This document shows positions 17,169 to 25,988 of a DNA stretch of 64,000 nucleotides, piece after piece. The DNA is from Methylobacter sp. (lineage in GTDB: Bacteria; Pseudomonadota; Gammaproteobacteria; Methylococcales; Methylomonadaceae). A model generated the notes under the pieces. The model searched no databases. It worked only from the letters and a program-made list of their open reading frames with translations, and had not been told where the DNA came from. The position numbers and the translations under genes were made by a program. How positions within the stretch are numbered: position 1 is the stretch's first letter; each line of letters begins with the position of its first letter. The DNA is taken from NCBI RefSeq assembly GCF_030680395.1, contig NZ_JAUXVR010000025.1:1-64000 (forward strand), written 5' to 3'.

Positions 17169-18493
17169 TGCGTATTCATCTGTTAAGTTTTATGTTGATA
17201 GCTGGGCTTGCGGCTTTTTGCAATCCAACGCAGGCCGCTGCAAAAATCGAACACTGGCAAACACCGCAGGGTAGCCGGGTTTATTATGTGCATACCGAAG
17301 GTCTGCCGATGGCGGATATACAAGTTGCTTTCGACGCAGGCAGTGCGCGTGACGGGAGCCGGTTCGGCCTGTCTGCGTTGACGTCTGCGCTGCTCGATAC
17401 CGGGGCAGGGAAGTGGAACGCCGATGAGATTGCCCAACGTTTTGAAAGTGTCGGCGCGCAATTCGGCGCCAGCGTTTCCAATGATATGGCTTCCGTTTCG
17501 CTACGCACCTTAACGGATAAACCGTTATTCGATAAAGCGCTGGAGACTATGCAAGTCATTTTGACGAGTCCGGGTTTTAATGAAGCCGATTTTCAACGGG
17601 AAAAAAACCGGACTTTGGCCGGTTTAAAGCAGCAGGAAGAATCGCCCGCCGAGTTAGCCAGCATTGCTTTCTATAAGGCTTTATACGGCGATCATCCTTA
17701 CGGACATCCGACTCCCGGTTCTATCCCCACGGTATCCGGCTTGGAGGCCGCGGATCTACGCAGTTTTTATCAAAAATATTATGTGGCCGCCAATGCGATG
17801 GTGGTGATTGTGGGCGACTTGTCCAGGCAGCAGGCGGAACAAACCGCCGAGAAGTTGGTCTCAGGCTTGCCGGCAGGTCAAAAGCCGGAGCTTTTGCCGG
17901 AAGTGGTCATGCCGGTGAAAGCGGGCAAGCAGCATATTGAATTTCCTTCCTCGCAAACTCATGTTCTGGTCGGGATGCCCGGCACATACCGTAAAGATCC
18001 TGATTATTTTATGCTGTACGTCGGCAATCATATTCTGGGCGGTGGCGCATTGGTGTCCAAACTTTTTGATGAAGTCAGGGAAAAGCGCGGACTGGCGTAT
18101 AGTGCGAGCAGCTCTTTTGGGCCCTTGTTCAGGAAAGGACCGTTTGCGATCAGTCTGCAAACCCGCAATGATCAAACCGGGCAAGCGCTGGAGGTTCTCA
18201 ATAAAACGGTGGCTGATTTTATTGCGCAAGGGCCAACGGAGACTGAGCTGATTGCCGCCAAGAAAAATATTACCGGCGGTTTTGCGATGCGTTTTGATAC
18301 CAATAAAGAACTGGCCAGTTATGTGTCCATGATCGGTTTTTATGAAATGCCGCTGGATTATCTGGATACTTTCCAACAAAACGTTGAGAAGGTAACGGCA
18401 GCATCGATAAAAGATGCTTTTAAACGCCGCGTCGATCCGCAGTTAATGCAAACGATCACCGTAGGCGGGAGCGCTAAGAAGAGTGAAAAATAA
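17168..18493 (+). CDS. M16 peptidase-like protein, non-catalytic partner
   Basis: A 441-residue exported paralogue (signal peptide HLLSFMLIAGLAAFCNPTQA). The position of the HxxEH zinc motif is occupied by GLSALTSALLDTGAG, so it has no catalytic zinc site. The C-terminal substrate-binding signature is kept (FDEVREKRGLAYS). In known M16B pairs the partner without zinc completes the chamber and binds substrate, and that is the likely role here. Translation is coupled to the upstream catalytic gene, and the 3' end overlaps rsmD by 11 bp. Confidence 0.9.
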   Translation: MRIHLLSFMLIAGLAAFCNPTQAAAKIEHWQTPQGSRVYYVHTEGLPMADIQVAFDAGSARDGSRFGLSALTSALLDTGAGKWNADEIAQRFESVGAQFGASVSNDMASVSLRTLTDKPLFDKALETMQVILTSPGFNEADFQREKNRTLAGLKQQEESPAELASIAFYKALYGDHPYGHPTPGSIPTVSGLEAADLRSFYQKYYVAANAMVVIVGDLSRQQAEQTAEKLVSGLPAGQKPELLPEVVMPVKAGKQHIEFPSSQTHVLVGMPGTYRKDPDYFMLYVGNHILGGGALVSKLFDEVREKRGLAYSASSSFGPLFRKGPFAISLQTRNDQTGQALEVLNKTVADFIAQGPTETELIAAKKNITGGFAMRFDTNKELASYVSMIGFYEMPLDYLDTFQQNVEKVTAASIKDAFKRRVDPQLMQTITVGGSAKKSEK

Positions 18494-19166
18494 GCTCAGG
18501 ATTATCGGCGGTGACTGGCGCAGTCGGCAGTTAAGTTTTGTCGATGCGCCGGGCTTAAGGCCTACGCCCGCAAGAGTCAGGGAAACCTTATTCAACTGGT
18601 TGCAGTATGAAATTTTTGGCAAACAGTGTCTGGATTTGTATGCGGGTAGCGGGGCTTTGGGTTTTGAAGCCGCTTCCAGAGGCGCCAAGTCAGTGATTCA
18701 AGTAGAAAATAATGTCCAGGCCTGCCATTGTTTAAAAGACAATGCGCTTGCGCTGTCTGCCACCGACCGGATAAAAGTGGTGCAAAGTGATGTATTACGC
18801 TATCTGGCCGGGGATGCGCAAGCTTTTGACGTGGTGTTTCTCGACCCGCCATTCGGCCGGACCAATCCGCCGGGAGCGGATTTGCATTTACCTGAAGGGC
18901 GCAGGGCAGGACAGCCCTGTGTGACCAATCCGCCGGGAGCGGATTTGCATTTACCTGAAAGGCGCAGGGCAGGACAGCCCTGTGTGACTCTGGTGATTCA
19001 AACCTGTAGGCAGCTGGAAGCTTACGGCTGGCTGGCTAAACATGCCAAGATTTATGTTGAAACGGAACGGCATTTTGATTTTTCCGGAATGCCCGAAAAC
19101 TGGCGGCAGCTGAAAAGTAAAAGCGCGGGCGAAGTCGGCTATCATTTATTCGAGCGTATTGAATAA
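18483..19166 (+). CDS. rsmD: 16S rRNA (guanine966-N2)-methyltransferase RsmD with in-frame repeat insertion
   Basis: A 227-residue methyltransferase that modifies G966 of 16S rRNA. Family marks are LRIIGGDWRSRQL at the N-terminus, the SAM-binding DLYAGSGALGFEAASRGA (51-68) and catalytic motif IV FLDPPF (119-124). Three residues after DPPF the protein carries 42 extra residues, two 21-residue copies beginning TNPPGADLHLP, made by a 63-bp tandem DNA repeat. Normal sequence resumes at LVIQTCRQLE. Without the insert it would be about 185 residues, close to the family norm. The start is GTG, overlapping the upstream peptidase gene. Whether the enzyme tolerates the loop is unknown. Confidence 0.9.
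   Translation: MKNKLRIIGGDWRSRQLSFVDAPGLRPTPARVRETLFNWLQYEIFGKQCLDLYAGSGALGFEAASRGAKSVIQVENNVQACHCLKDNALALSATDRIKVVQSDVLRYLAGDAQAFDVVFLDPPFGRTNPPGADLHLPEGRRAGQPCVTNPPGADLHLPERRRAGQPCVTLVIQTCRQLEAYGWLAKHAKIYVETERHFDFSGMPENWRQLKSKSAGEVGYHLFERIE
18861..18923 (+). repeat. 63-bp in-frame repeat in rsmD, copy 1
   Basis: A 63-bp unit whose length keeps the frame. It contains two potential hairpins, CCAATCCG/CGGATTTG (one mismatch) and CAGGGC/GCCCTG. A related unit lies in rsmA at 56623-56685. Confidence 0.85.
18924..18986 (+). repeat. 63-bp in-frame repeat in rsmD, copy 2
   Basis: Direct tandem copy of 18861-18923 with a single visible difference (ctgaagggc versus ctgaaaggc, giving E-G versus E-R). 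The near-identity suggests a recent duplication. Confidence 0.85.
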
Positions 19167-19282
19167 TGTCAGGTTATGATTACACGTAGTTATTTCTTCT
19201 TTAAGTTTGTCAGTTCGGCCCTATATTATTTAAATGAGTATTTTAAACCAGTCTCTTGGTATAGAATTGCCGCTTTTTTTGA

Positions 19283-19780
<498 letters not shown>

Positions 19781-19783
19781 AGT

Positions 19784-20014
19784 ATGGCTCTGGTTATTAA
19801 TGAAGATAAATGTGCCCGTTGCGGCGTCTGTGAGCCTGAGTGTCCGAATGAGGCTATTTCTCAGACTGAGGATGCTTATGTCATAAATCCCGCATTGTGT
19901 ACCGAATGCGAGGAACGTTATGGCGAACCTTTATGTGAAGCGGTTTGCCCTAACGATGGTATTCAGAAAGTCAAAGGCAGCTTGTATAAGAAGTGTTTGA
20001 GTTTATTTGGATGA
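19784..20014 (+). CDS. 2[4Fe-4S] ferredoxin, YfhL type
   Basis: A 76-residue soluble ferredoxin. The first cluster motif is CARCGVCEPEC with CPNEAIS, and the second uses CTEC, a short loop and CEAVCPNDGI, as in the Alvin/YfhL-type 2[4Fe-4S] ferredoxins. It should carry low-potential electrons; the partner is unknown. It begins 3 bp after coaD and is followed 44 bp later by a paralogue. Confidence 0.9.
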   Translation: MALVINEDKCARCGVCEPECPNEAISQTEDAYVINPALCTECEERYGEPLCEAVCPNDGIQKVKGSLYKKCLSLFG

Positions 20015-20043
20015 GCAAGATTTATTGCTCATCAGTGTTGTAA

Positions 20044-20304
<261 letters not shown>

Positions 20305-20387
20305 TTTTTTTGTTATGTGTAGGGTGTGTGCGCACCGTCATACTGCATATTCAATGAATAAAGGTAAAGCCCAGATTGATTAATTAA

Positions 20388-20435
20388 CCACGAAGACACG
20401 AAGGTTTAACTTGGCTTTTCTTCGTGGACTTCGTG
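20388..20435. repeat. CCACGAAG palindromic repeat, copy 2
   Basis: ccacgaagacacgaag on the left and cttcgtggacttcgtg on the right, separated by about 18 bp. It lies between the convergent ferredoxin and hyi genes, 3 bp past the hyi stop, where a bidirectional terminator would be expected. Confidence 0.65.
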
Positions 20436-20438
20436 CTG

Positions 20439-21239
20439 CTATGTTTTAAATTGATACGGATGCAGGGGGATTTTGCTTAACCAATCCAGACTTTCAGTCG
20501 TAGCGCCAACCGGTTTATATTCCGCTCCGACCCATCCCGAATAGCCCGATTTTTCAATGGCTGAAAACATGCGGTCAAAATCAATTCGCCCGGTACCGGG
20601 TTGTCCCCGGCCGGGACAATCGGCAAACTGGATATGGCCGATTTTATCGGCATGTTCGGCAATAAATTCCTCAGACTTTTCGCCCATCATTTGCATATGA
20701 TAAATATCGTACTGCATAAACAGTTCAGGGTGGTTAAGCTGGGCTAACACGCTGAGCATTTGCGCTCCGCTATGGACGATAAATCCGGGCATATCGTGAG
20801 TATTGACCGCTTCAAACACTGTTTTGATGCCTAAAGGCGAAAAGGCCTCGACGGCGAAATACAGGTTTTCCTTAAAGGTTTCCAGATAGTGCTCCAGTCG
20901 GCTTTTGTCCAGGCAGCGCCCCGGCAAGACATTGATTACTTGCGGCTTTAACAGCTCGGCATATTCGACGGTTTGAGCGACGGCCAGCCTGAACTGATTG
21001 CATTTTTCATGTACGCAGGCAAGCCCTTCGCCGCCTTGCAACAAATCGGCGGCGTCTACATTAAACAAAACCAGATTTAAGTCGTATTCGTCCAGCTTGC
21101 CTTTTATGGCGGCTGCACTTAACTCATAAGGAAACTGAATTTCAACGGCGTTAAATCCGGCTTGCTTGGCGGCCTTGAATCGATCGATAAGCGCTACTTC
21201 GGTAAACAGCAGGCTCAGATTGGCGGTAAAGTTAAGCAT
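20439..21239 (-). CDS. hyi: Hydroxypyruvate isomerase
   Basis: A 266-residue TIM-barrel enzyme of the xylose-isomerase-like superfamily that interconverts hydroxypyruvate and tartronate semialdehyde. Family marks are the N-terminal NLSLLFTEVALIDRF, FEAVNTHDMPGF, QYDIYHMQ, HIQFADCPGRGQPGTG and the late VGAEYKP. The glutamates and histidine of the metal site are within these motifs. The gene overlaps the upstream garR-type reductase gene by 8 bp, so the two are co-translated and form a glyoxylate/hydroxypyruvate module, in line with C1 assimilation through serine-cycle intermediates (inference). Confidence 0.88.
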   Translation of the reverse strand: MLNFTANLSLLFTEVALIDRFKAAKQAGFNAVEIQFPYELSAAAIKGKLDEYDLNLVLFNVDAADLLQGGEGLACVHEKCNQFRLAVAQTVEYAELLKPQVINVLPGRCLDKSRLEHYLETFKENLYFAVEAFSPLGIKTVFEAVNTHDMPGFIVHSGAQMLSVLAQLNHPELFMQYDIYHMQMMGEKSEEFIAEHADKIGHIQFADCPGRGQPGTGRIDFDRMFSAIEKSGYSGWVGAEYKPVGATTESLDWLSKIPLHPYQFKT

Positions 21240-22116
21240 CGGTTTTTGTGTAGAGTTTGATTAAAGTGGCGGGGTCTTGTTCCAGGTAACCGTGGCTGCC
21301 GTGCAGTTGCATCAGCTGCGCGGCCAGGGCGGACATGGGGACGGCGTTGCCTTGTTTAACGGACAAATCGACCGCCATGTTCAAATCCTTCAGCAGGGTT
21401 TTAACCCGCCACTTAACCGGCTCAAAGGTTTCGGTTGCCATTTCAGCGCCGGAGATTTGCAAGGGCTTGGAATCTGCAAAACCGCCTGCCAGCGCGGCGG
21501 GTATTTGCTTTGCATCAACACCGGCCTGTTTGGCCAGCGCCATCATTTCGGCGATCACCAGCACGTTGCAGCTGACAATCATCTGGTTGCAGATCTTGGT
21601 GATCTGGCCGCAGCCCACTTCGCCCATGTGGGTTAATTGCTTGTACAGCGGGGCCAGGACGAGCCGGGCGATCTCGATATTTTTCGCGCTGCCGCCCGCC
21701 ATAATCGCTAGATTGCCTTGTTCTGCACCGGCAACGCCGCCGGAAACCGGCGCATCGACCCAGCCCATGGCGCATTTTTCATGCAGCAGCACTGCCAATT
21801 GCCGGGTGTTTTCCGGATGGATGCTGGATAAGTCAATCAGCAACTTGCCTTCAGTGCCGTTTGTCGCAACCTCATTGCGAACAATCGTGTCTACGGCCGC
21901 CGTATCGGCCAGACACAGGATAATCACCCCGGAGGCTCGGACTAATTCGGCAATGGATGAGCAGGCTTTGGCGCCTGAATCAGTGACCGGCTGAAGCTTT
22001 TCAGGGCTGCGGTTCCAGACATTGACGCTAAAGCCTGCATTCAGCAAACGCAAGGTCATCGGCTTGCCCATCAGGCCGATACCGATAAAGCCGAGGGTGG
22101 GTTTTTTATCTGACAT
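21232..22116 (-). CDS. garR: 2-hydroxy-3-oxopropionate (tartronate semialdehyde) reductase
   Basis: A 294-residue NAD(P)-dependent beta-hydroxyacid dehydrogenase converting tartronate semialdehyde to D-glycerate. The Rossmann signature GFIGIGLMGKPM lies at residues 9-20. The substrate-binding DAPVSGGVAGAEQG and the catalytic-lysine helix QITKICNQM follow. Other 3-hydroxyacid dehydrogenases share these motifs; the overlap with hyi makes the tartronate-semialdehyde assignment the best one. It is cytosolic and probably tetrameric. Confidence 0.85.
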   Translation of the reverse strand: MSDKKPTLGFIGIGLMGKPMTLRLLNAGFSVNVWNRSPEKLQPVTDSGAKACSSIAELVRASGVIILCLADTAAVDTIVRNEVATNGTEGKLLIDLSSIHPENTRQLAVLLHEKCAMGWVDAPVSGGVAGAEQGNLAIMAGGSAKNIEIARLVLAPLYKQLTHMGEVGCGQITKICNQMIVSCNVLVIAEMMALAKQAGVDAKQIPAALAGGFADSKPLQISGAEMATETFEPVKWRVKTLLKDLNMAVDLSVKQGNAVPMSALAAQLMQLHGSHGYLEQDPATLIKLYTKTDA

Positions 22117-22294
22117 TGTTTTTAATTGATCACGGGTTAATAAATGCCATACGGCGTTCGGCTAGCCAAATTCCCGTAGCGGGCGGCTTTAAGTGCAGAT
22201 TTTACGATATAATGGCGCTTGATGGTGGCTTAGCTCACTTAAATATAAACCCTTGCTGCGTTTCGTCGGCAAGTTTAATCGAGAGGAAGTTGGC

Positions 22295-22861
22295 GTGGCA
22301 AAGGCTAGTGATTTAAAAAGAGGCATGGTGGTTGAGATAAACGGCATACCGCATGCGGTTAAGCAGGTCGACGCTAAAAGTCCGTCGTCCCGTGGCGCGT
22401 CAACCTTGTATAAAATCCGTTTTACCAATCTTAAAACCGGCCAAAAACTGGATGAGTCTTTAAAGGGGGATGACTTTTTTAAGGATGCCGATTTGGTGCG
22501 CGCCAAAGTGCAGTTTTCTTATGTAGATGGAGATAGTTATATCTTCATGAATATGGAAGATTACACCCAATACACTTTGAGTAGTGATGATTTGGAAGAC
22601 CAAATCGACTATTTGACTGAAGGGCTTGAAGGCATAGTCGCCTTGTTGGTGGATGATGCTGTACTGGGTATTGAACTGCCGAGTTCGGTGGTGATGGCGA
22701 TAGTGGAGACGGCTCCGGCTATTAAAGGAGCGACGGCGTCAGGACGCACCAAAACGGCCAGATTGACCACCGGGCTGGAGGTTCAGGTGCCCGAATATCT
22801 GGAGACTGATGAGTTGATTAAGATCAATACCGAAACAAAAAAATTCATGTCTCGCGCTTGA
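22295..22861 (+). CDS. efpL: Elongation factor P-like protein (EfpL/YeiP)
   Basis: A 188-residue EF-P paralogue with three beta-barrel domains: KOW-like (LKRGMVVEINGIPHAV), OB (YIFMNMEDYTQYTL) and C-terminal OB (GLEVQVPEYLETDELIKI). It carries the SSRGAS loop of the YeiP branch in place of the EF-P lysine loop. The GTG at 22295 is preferred because a gagagga ribosome-binding site lies just upstream and the resulting length matches YeiP; an in-frame upstream start would add 14 atypical residues. It helps ribosomes through difficult sequences. rlmG follows 3 bp later. Confidence 0.88.
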   Translation: MAKASDLKRGMVVEINGIPHAVKQVDAKSPSSRGASTLYKIRFTNLKTGQKLDESLKGDDFFKDADLVRAKVQFSYVDGDSYIFMNMEDYTQYTLSSDDLEDQIDYLTEGLEGIVALLVDDAVLGIELPSSVVMAIVETAPAIKGATASGRTKTARLTTGLEVQVPEYLETDELIKINTETKKFMSRA

Positions 22862-22864
22862 GTC

Positions 22865-24004
22865 ATGCCTGTTCGTTTAAGCGTTGCCCAAGGTGAATTT
22901 GAATTAGACCGGTTGCCAAAACGACCGAGAGAGTTGCTGCGCGCCTGGGACGCGGCGGATGAATATCTGCTCGACACGCTTGCAGAACAGCCAAAGCTAC
23001 CGGATGCTGCGCGGGTTTTGATAGTGAATGACAGTTTCGGTGCTTTGGCCGTAGCACTGAGTGCTTTCCGGCCTTATGCCATATCGGATTCCTATCTGTC
23101 GCAGCAGGCCACGCGACTCAATCTTGCCGCAAACGGCTTGCCTGAATACAGCGTCAGTTTGCTGAACAGTCTTGAAATGCCGGAGGGTGTATTTGATTGG
23201 GTGCTGATCAAGGTACCGAAGACTCTGGCTTTACTGGAAGACGAGTTGATACGCTTGCGCCCGCATTTAACTGCTTCAACCCGGGTTATCGTAGCGGGTA
23301 TGATCAAAACCCTGCCGTCCTCGGTTTGGAAGTTGCTGGAACGGTTGGTCGGGCCGACGACGACCTCGCTGGCAAGAAAAAAGGCGCGGCTGATTTTTGC
23401 ATCGCCTGATGCCGCACTGGCTGTGCCGCCCAGTCCTTACCCGGTTTGTTACCGGCTTGAAAATACCGAGTACCTGATTAGCAACCACGCTAATGTATTT
23501 TCGCGCGACAGTCTTGATATAGGTACGCGCTTTTTTCTCCAGCATCTCCCATCCCGGCAGGATGCCTGCGACATTATTGACTTGGGATGCGGCAACGGTC
23601 TGGTCGGTTTAATGGCCGCCGAACGTAGTCCTGCGGCGACCGTGCATTTTGTCGATGAGTCATTTATGGCGGTGGCATCGGCCAGGGATAATTTTCAGCG
23701 TGCTTTTGGAGGGCAGCGTGAGTCGACTTTTCGTGTTGGCGACGGATTGATGGAGGTTGAGTCTGCATCAGTCGATCTGATTCTTTGCAATCCGCCGTTT
23801 CACCAGCAAAATACGGTAGGCGATCAGATTGCAGTCAATTTATTCAAACAGTCGCGCAGAGTATTGCGCAAAGGCGGCGAGTTGTGGGTGATCGGCAATC
23901 GGCATCTGGATTATCGTAGCTATCTTGATCGTCTTTTTGGGGCGCATTCGGTCGTCGCATCCAACTCGAAATTTGTTATCGTGAAGTCGAGTTTGGCGGA
24001 CTAA
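22865..24004 (+). CDS. rlmG: 23S rRNA (guanine1835-N2)-methyltransferase
   Basis: A 379-residue tandem methyltransferase-like protein. The N-terminal domain is a degenerate methyltransferase fold (VLIVNDSFGALAVALS); the C-terminal one is catalytic, with SAM motif IIDLGCGNGLVGLMAAE and motif IV ILCNPPFHQQ. It methylates G1835 in 23S rRNA. It follows efpL by 3 bp, so both translation-related genes form an operon. Unlike RsmD and RsmA in this window, its motif IV loop carries no inserted repeat. Confidence 0.9.
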   Translation: MPVRLSVAQGEFELDRLPKRPRELLRAWDAADEYLLDTLAEQPKLPDAARVLIVNDSFGALAVALSAFRPYAISDSYLSQQATRLNLAANGLPEYSVSLLNSLEMPEGVFDWVLIKVPKTLALLEDELIRLRPHLTASTRVIVAGMIKTLPSSVWKLLERLVGPTTTSLARKKARLIFASPDAALAVPPSPYPVCYRLENTEYLISNHANVFSRDSLDIGTRFFLQHLPSRQDACDIIDLGCGNGLVGLMAAERSPAATVHFVDESFMAVASARDNFQRAFGGQRESTFRVGDGLMEVESASVDLILCNPPFHQQNTVGDQIAVNLFKQSRRVLRKGGELWVIGNRHLDYRSYLDRLFGAHSVVASNSKFVIVKSSLAD

Positions 24005-24032
24005 TTTGTAGAGCAAGCGCAAAAAATCAGGC

Positions 24033-24065
24033 AAAAAAAACTCCCGATGCGTGAGCGTCGGGAGT
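24033..24065 (-). terminator. Rho-independent terminator for the 50-codon gene
   Basis: Read on the minus strand: an 8-bp perfect stem (ACTCCCGA with TCGGGAGT) and then eight T residues. On the plus strand no T-run follows, so it serves the minus-strand small gene at 24122-24274. It lies about 55 bp past that gene's stop. Confidence 0.85.
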
Positions 24066-24121
24066 GAGAAGTCAAACAGGAGAGATACTGTTTGAGGTAG
24101 GATACCAAGAGGGGTAAAACT

Positions 24122-24274
24122 TTAGTCGAGCAATCTGCGACTCAAAACTATGTTGCTGAATATAGCGGCCGTTGCAAACGTGATTGTTGAAACAATGAAT
24201 TCACCGGAAAGAAAGCCTAAAATACCAACGATAAACATCAGTCCTATTAAAATATCTCTTTGAAAATCAGTCAT
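24122..24274 (-). CDS. Small 50-residue hydrophobic protein
   Basis: A 50-codon gene starting MTDFQRDILIGLMFIVG and ending FSNIVLSRRLLD. It has two hydrophobic stretches (about residues 8-24 and 28-44), predicting one or two membrane helices with a basic, acidic-tipped C-terminus. Support for a real gene is contextual: an AAAGGAG ribosome-binding site at proper distance, a near-consensus sigma-70 promoter about 52 bp upstream, and a strong terminator downstream, all on the minus strand. I do not recognise the family. It is a single-gene unit convergent with rlmG. Confidence 0.7.
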   Translation of the reverse strand: MTDFQRDILIGLMFIVGILGFLSGEFIVSTITFATAAIFSNIVLSRRLLD

Positions 24275-24325
24275 TTTAAAGCTCCTTTGTTATTTTGTGG
24301 GTAAGAAGTAATCAACGTTGGATAC

Positions 24326-24354
24326 ACTATACATACGTACATATTGGTTGACAA
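24326..24354 (-). promoter_or_regulatory. Sigma-70 promoter of the 50-codon gene
   Basis: On the minus strand TTGTCA (24349-24354), a 17-bp spacer and TATAGT (24326-24331). The expected transcript starts about 45 bp before the ATG and ends at the terminator at 24033-24065. Confidence 0.65.
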
Positions 24355-24573
24355 TATCAGTAAGTATTAATTAATAGTTTCTTTTATAGAAACAATTGAT
24401 TTTTAGAATTTGCTTGGTTCATATTTAAATGCGGAAAAATCAGCTAAAATTTTGTAGCTAAAGGATTACAAGGCTTGAAGCGGATTTCAGGGTGAATATT
24501 TTGTGATACTTGCAAGTACCGCTTTTAGTCGAAATAAACGGGCCGCTATAAATGAGGATATAACTGAACGGAA

Positions 24574-24813
24574 CTATACGGTGAATCTGTACCTCAATTC
24601 AGGTCTCAGGCGGTAAAACCGGGGTGCTAAACCGTTTGATAAGCGCAGAAAACCATGATGTTTGTCTGAGCTCGCAATCGATATAGACGCGCCGCTAAAG
24701 TCGGTGAGGCCATCCAGCGCATCGAGCTGTGCGGAAGAAAGATTGGGAATGGTATACAGGGTTTTAATGAAGATATAAGGTTTCCCGCTGACGCAAGAAT
24801 CTGGAAGAAAGCC
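24574..24813 (-). pseudogene. Open-frame remnant without start codon
   Basis: On the minus strand about 79 codons are open between two stops, with plausible protein-like sequence (SGKPYIFIKTLYTIPNLSS, AQLDALDGLTDFSGASI) but no ATG/GTG near its beginning. I do not recognise the family. It is probably a decayed gene fragment; it could also be chance. The rest of 24361-24873 shows nothing else I can name. Confidence 0.3.
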
Positions 24814-24873
24814 TTATTTTAATATCGGTAGCGCTTTGATTGAATCAGTAAAGCGCCAAGCAGCTAATTTATG

Positions 24874-25242
24874 TTATTCGATTAACGCCAGCAAATCCCT
24901 TTCCAGTAAAACACTGCTGCCAAGGTTGAGTTCAACCAATCGACGTAGTTCGGAAATACTGTCTATATCGATATGCTCACATTTAAAGCCCACTTTATTG
25001 CCTACAACATGCGTTGCAGTTAGTTCCATTTTTATTTGCACCTGTTCGGACAATCGTAAGATGAGGGTGTAGAGTTTCTCCGGATCTTCTTTCCAGGGAA
25101 GCTCAAAACGTAATAAACAGCCTTTTAAGGACAGGTCGATGATTTCGCAGTGCCACGTTTTTTCTTCGCAGTTTAAAATAGCTTCGGCCGCGTAGAGAAT
25201 GCGATGAAAATGCCGGTTATCGTTGTTTTCTATTGGATGCAT
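24874..25242 (-). CDS. PilZ domain protein
   Basis: A 122-residue single-domain protein. The c-di-GMP-binding pattern of PilZ is visible: an arginine-rich start (NDNRHFHRIL) and, about 25 residues on, DLSLKGCLL (D-x-S-x-x-G). The beta-barrel continues with LRLSEQVQIKMELTATHVV and GFKCEHIDI. PilZ proteins of this type end in a helix (ISELRRLVELN) that contacts partners. It follows the FHA gene by 4 bp and is likely co-transcribed with it. Confidence 0.85.
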   Translation of the reverse strand: MHPIENNDNRHFHRILYAAEAILNCEEKTWHCEIIDLSLKGCLLRFELPWKEDPEKLYTLILRLSEQVQIKMELTATHVVGNKVGFKCEHIDIDSISELRRLVELNLGSSVLLERDLLALIE

Positions 25243-25246
25243 GGAT

Positions 25247-25879
25247 TTAATTCAAAAAGAATTGCAGGGATGTGTTGTCAATAACCAGCACATCATTCGT
25301 GTTTAATTTTAATGATTTATCGTTTAAGGGCTCATTGTTTACAGTTATCGTGCCGCTATTTTCCAATACGGAAACGAAATAACCTTCTTTTCTCTTTGAT
25401 ATTGCAATAACGCCGTTGCCGTTATGGCCCAGTCGCGTCATGGATTTTTTTAATTGCAGAATCTTACCAATATTACTGCCGGTCATAACTTGTAAATTAG
25501 CGGCAGGAATATGTAATTCACTGTCAATTTCCTGATTAAGCGATTTTACGTCTTCGTCGATGAGACTATTGAATGCGGGGGATTCTACAAATTCTGCAGT
25601 ATTGAAAATGATGTCATGCTTTCCCATTGATATCATATCGTTGTCATTGAGATTGCAAACTTTGATTTTTTTACCGTTGATGATTAGCGGGAATTCATCA
25701 TTGAGCTGTTTGATAGTGCAGTCATCGTCACGAATAATAATGACGGCGTGAGCCGGAGCGACTGCCAGACTGTCAATGGTTAAATCATTGGTTTCATCGC
25801 GTCCGATATGCACAATACCGTGTTCAAACAGGCCTGAATGGATAGCTTTATCTTTAAAAAAAACAGTGAGTTTTGCCAT
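25247..25879 (-). CDS. FHA domain protein with two FHA-like modules
   Basis: A 210-residue protein. The N-terminal FHA domain (about 20-95) has the phosphopeptide-binding pattern GIVHIGRDETNDL, then SLAVAPAHAVI and FPLIINGKKI. A second FHA-like region (about 125-205) has TRLGHNGNGVIAISKRKEGYF and NNEPLNDKSLKL. It would read phosphothreonine signals; no kinase gene is near. It is followed after 4 bp by a PilZ gene, so phospho-signalling and c-di-GMP inputs may converge on one target, which is inference. Confidence 0.8.
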   Translation of the reverse strand: MAKLTVFFKDKAIHSGLFEHGIVHIGRDETNDLTIDSLAVAPAHAVIIIRDDDCTIKQLNDEFPLIINGKKIKVCNLNDNDMISMGKHDIIFNTAEFVESPAFNSLIDEDVKSLNQEIDSELHIPAANLQVMTGSNIGKILQLKKSMTRLGHNGNGVIAISKRKEGYFVSVLENSGTITVNNEPLNDKSLKLNTNDVLVIDNTSLQFFLN

Positions 25880-25988
25880 TGAATTGGTAGCGCATCTTTA
25901 AACGAACCCTGATTATAGACGGTATTATTTTAGTTGTTCAAGAAATTACCCTTTTTTGCCTATAACTCATTCGGTATGGTGATAAGGC

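Noticed and set aside
18861-18986. CRISPR-like array
   Set aside because: Only two directly adjoining units, no spacers, and inside a coding frame.
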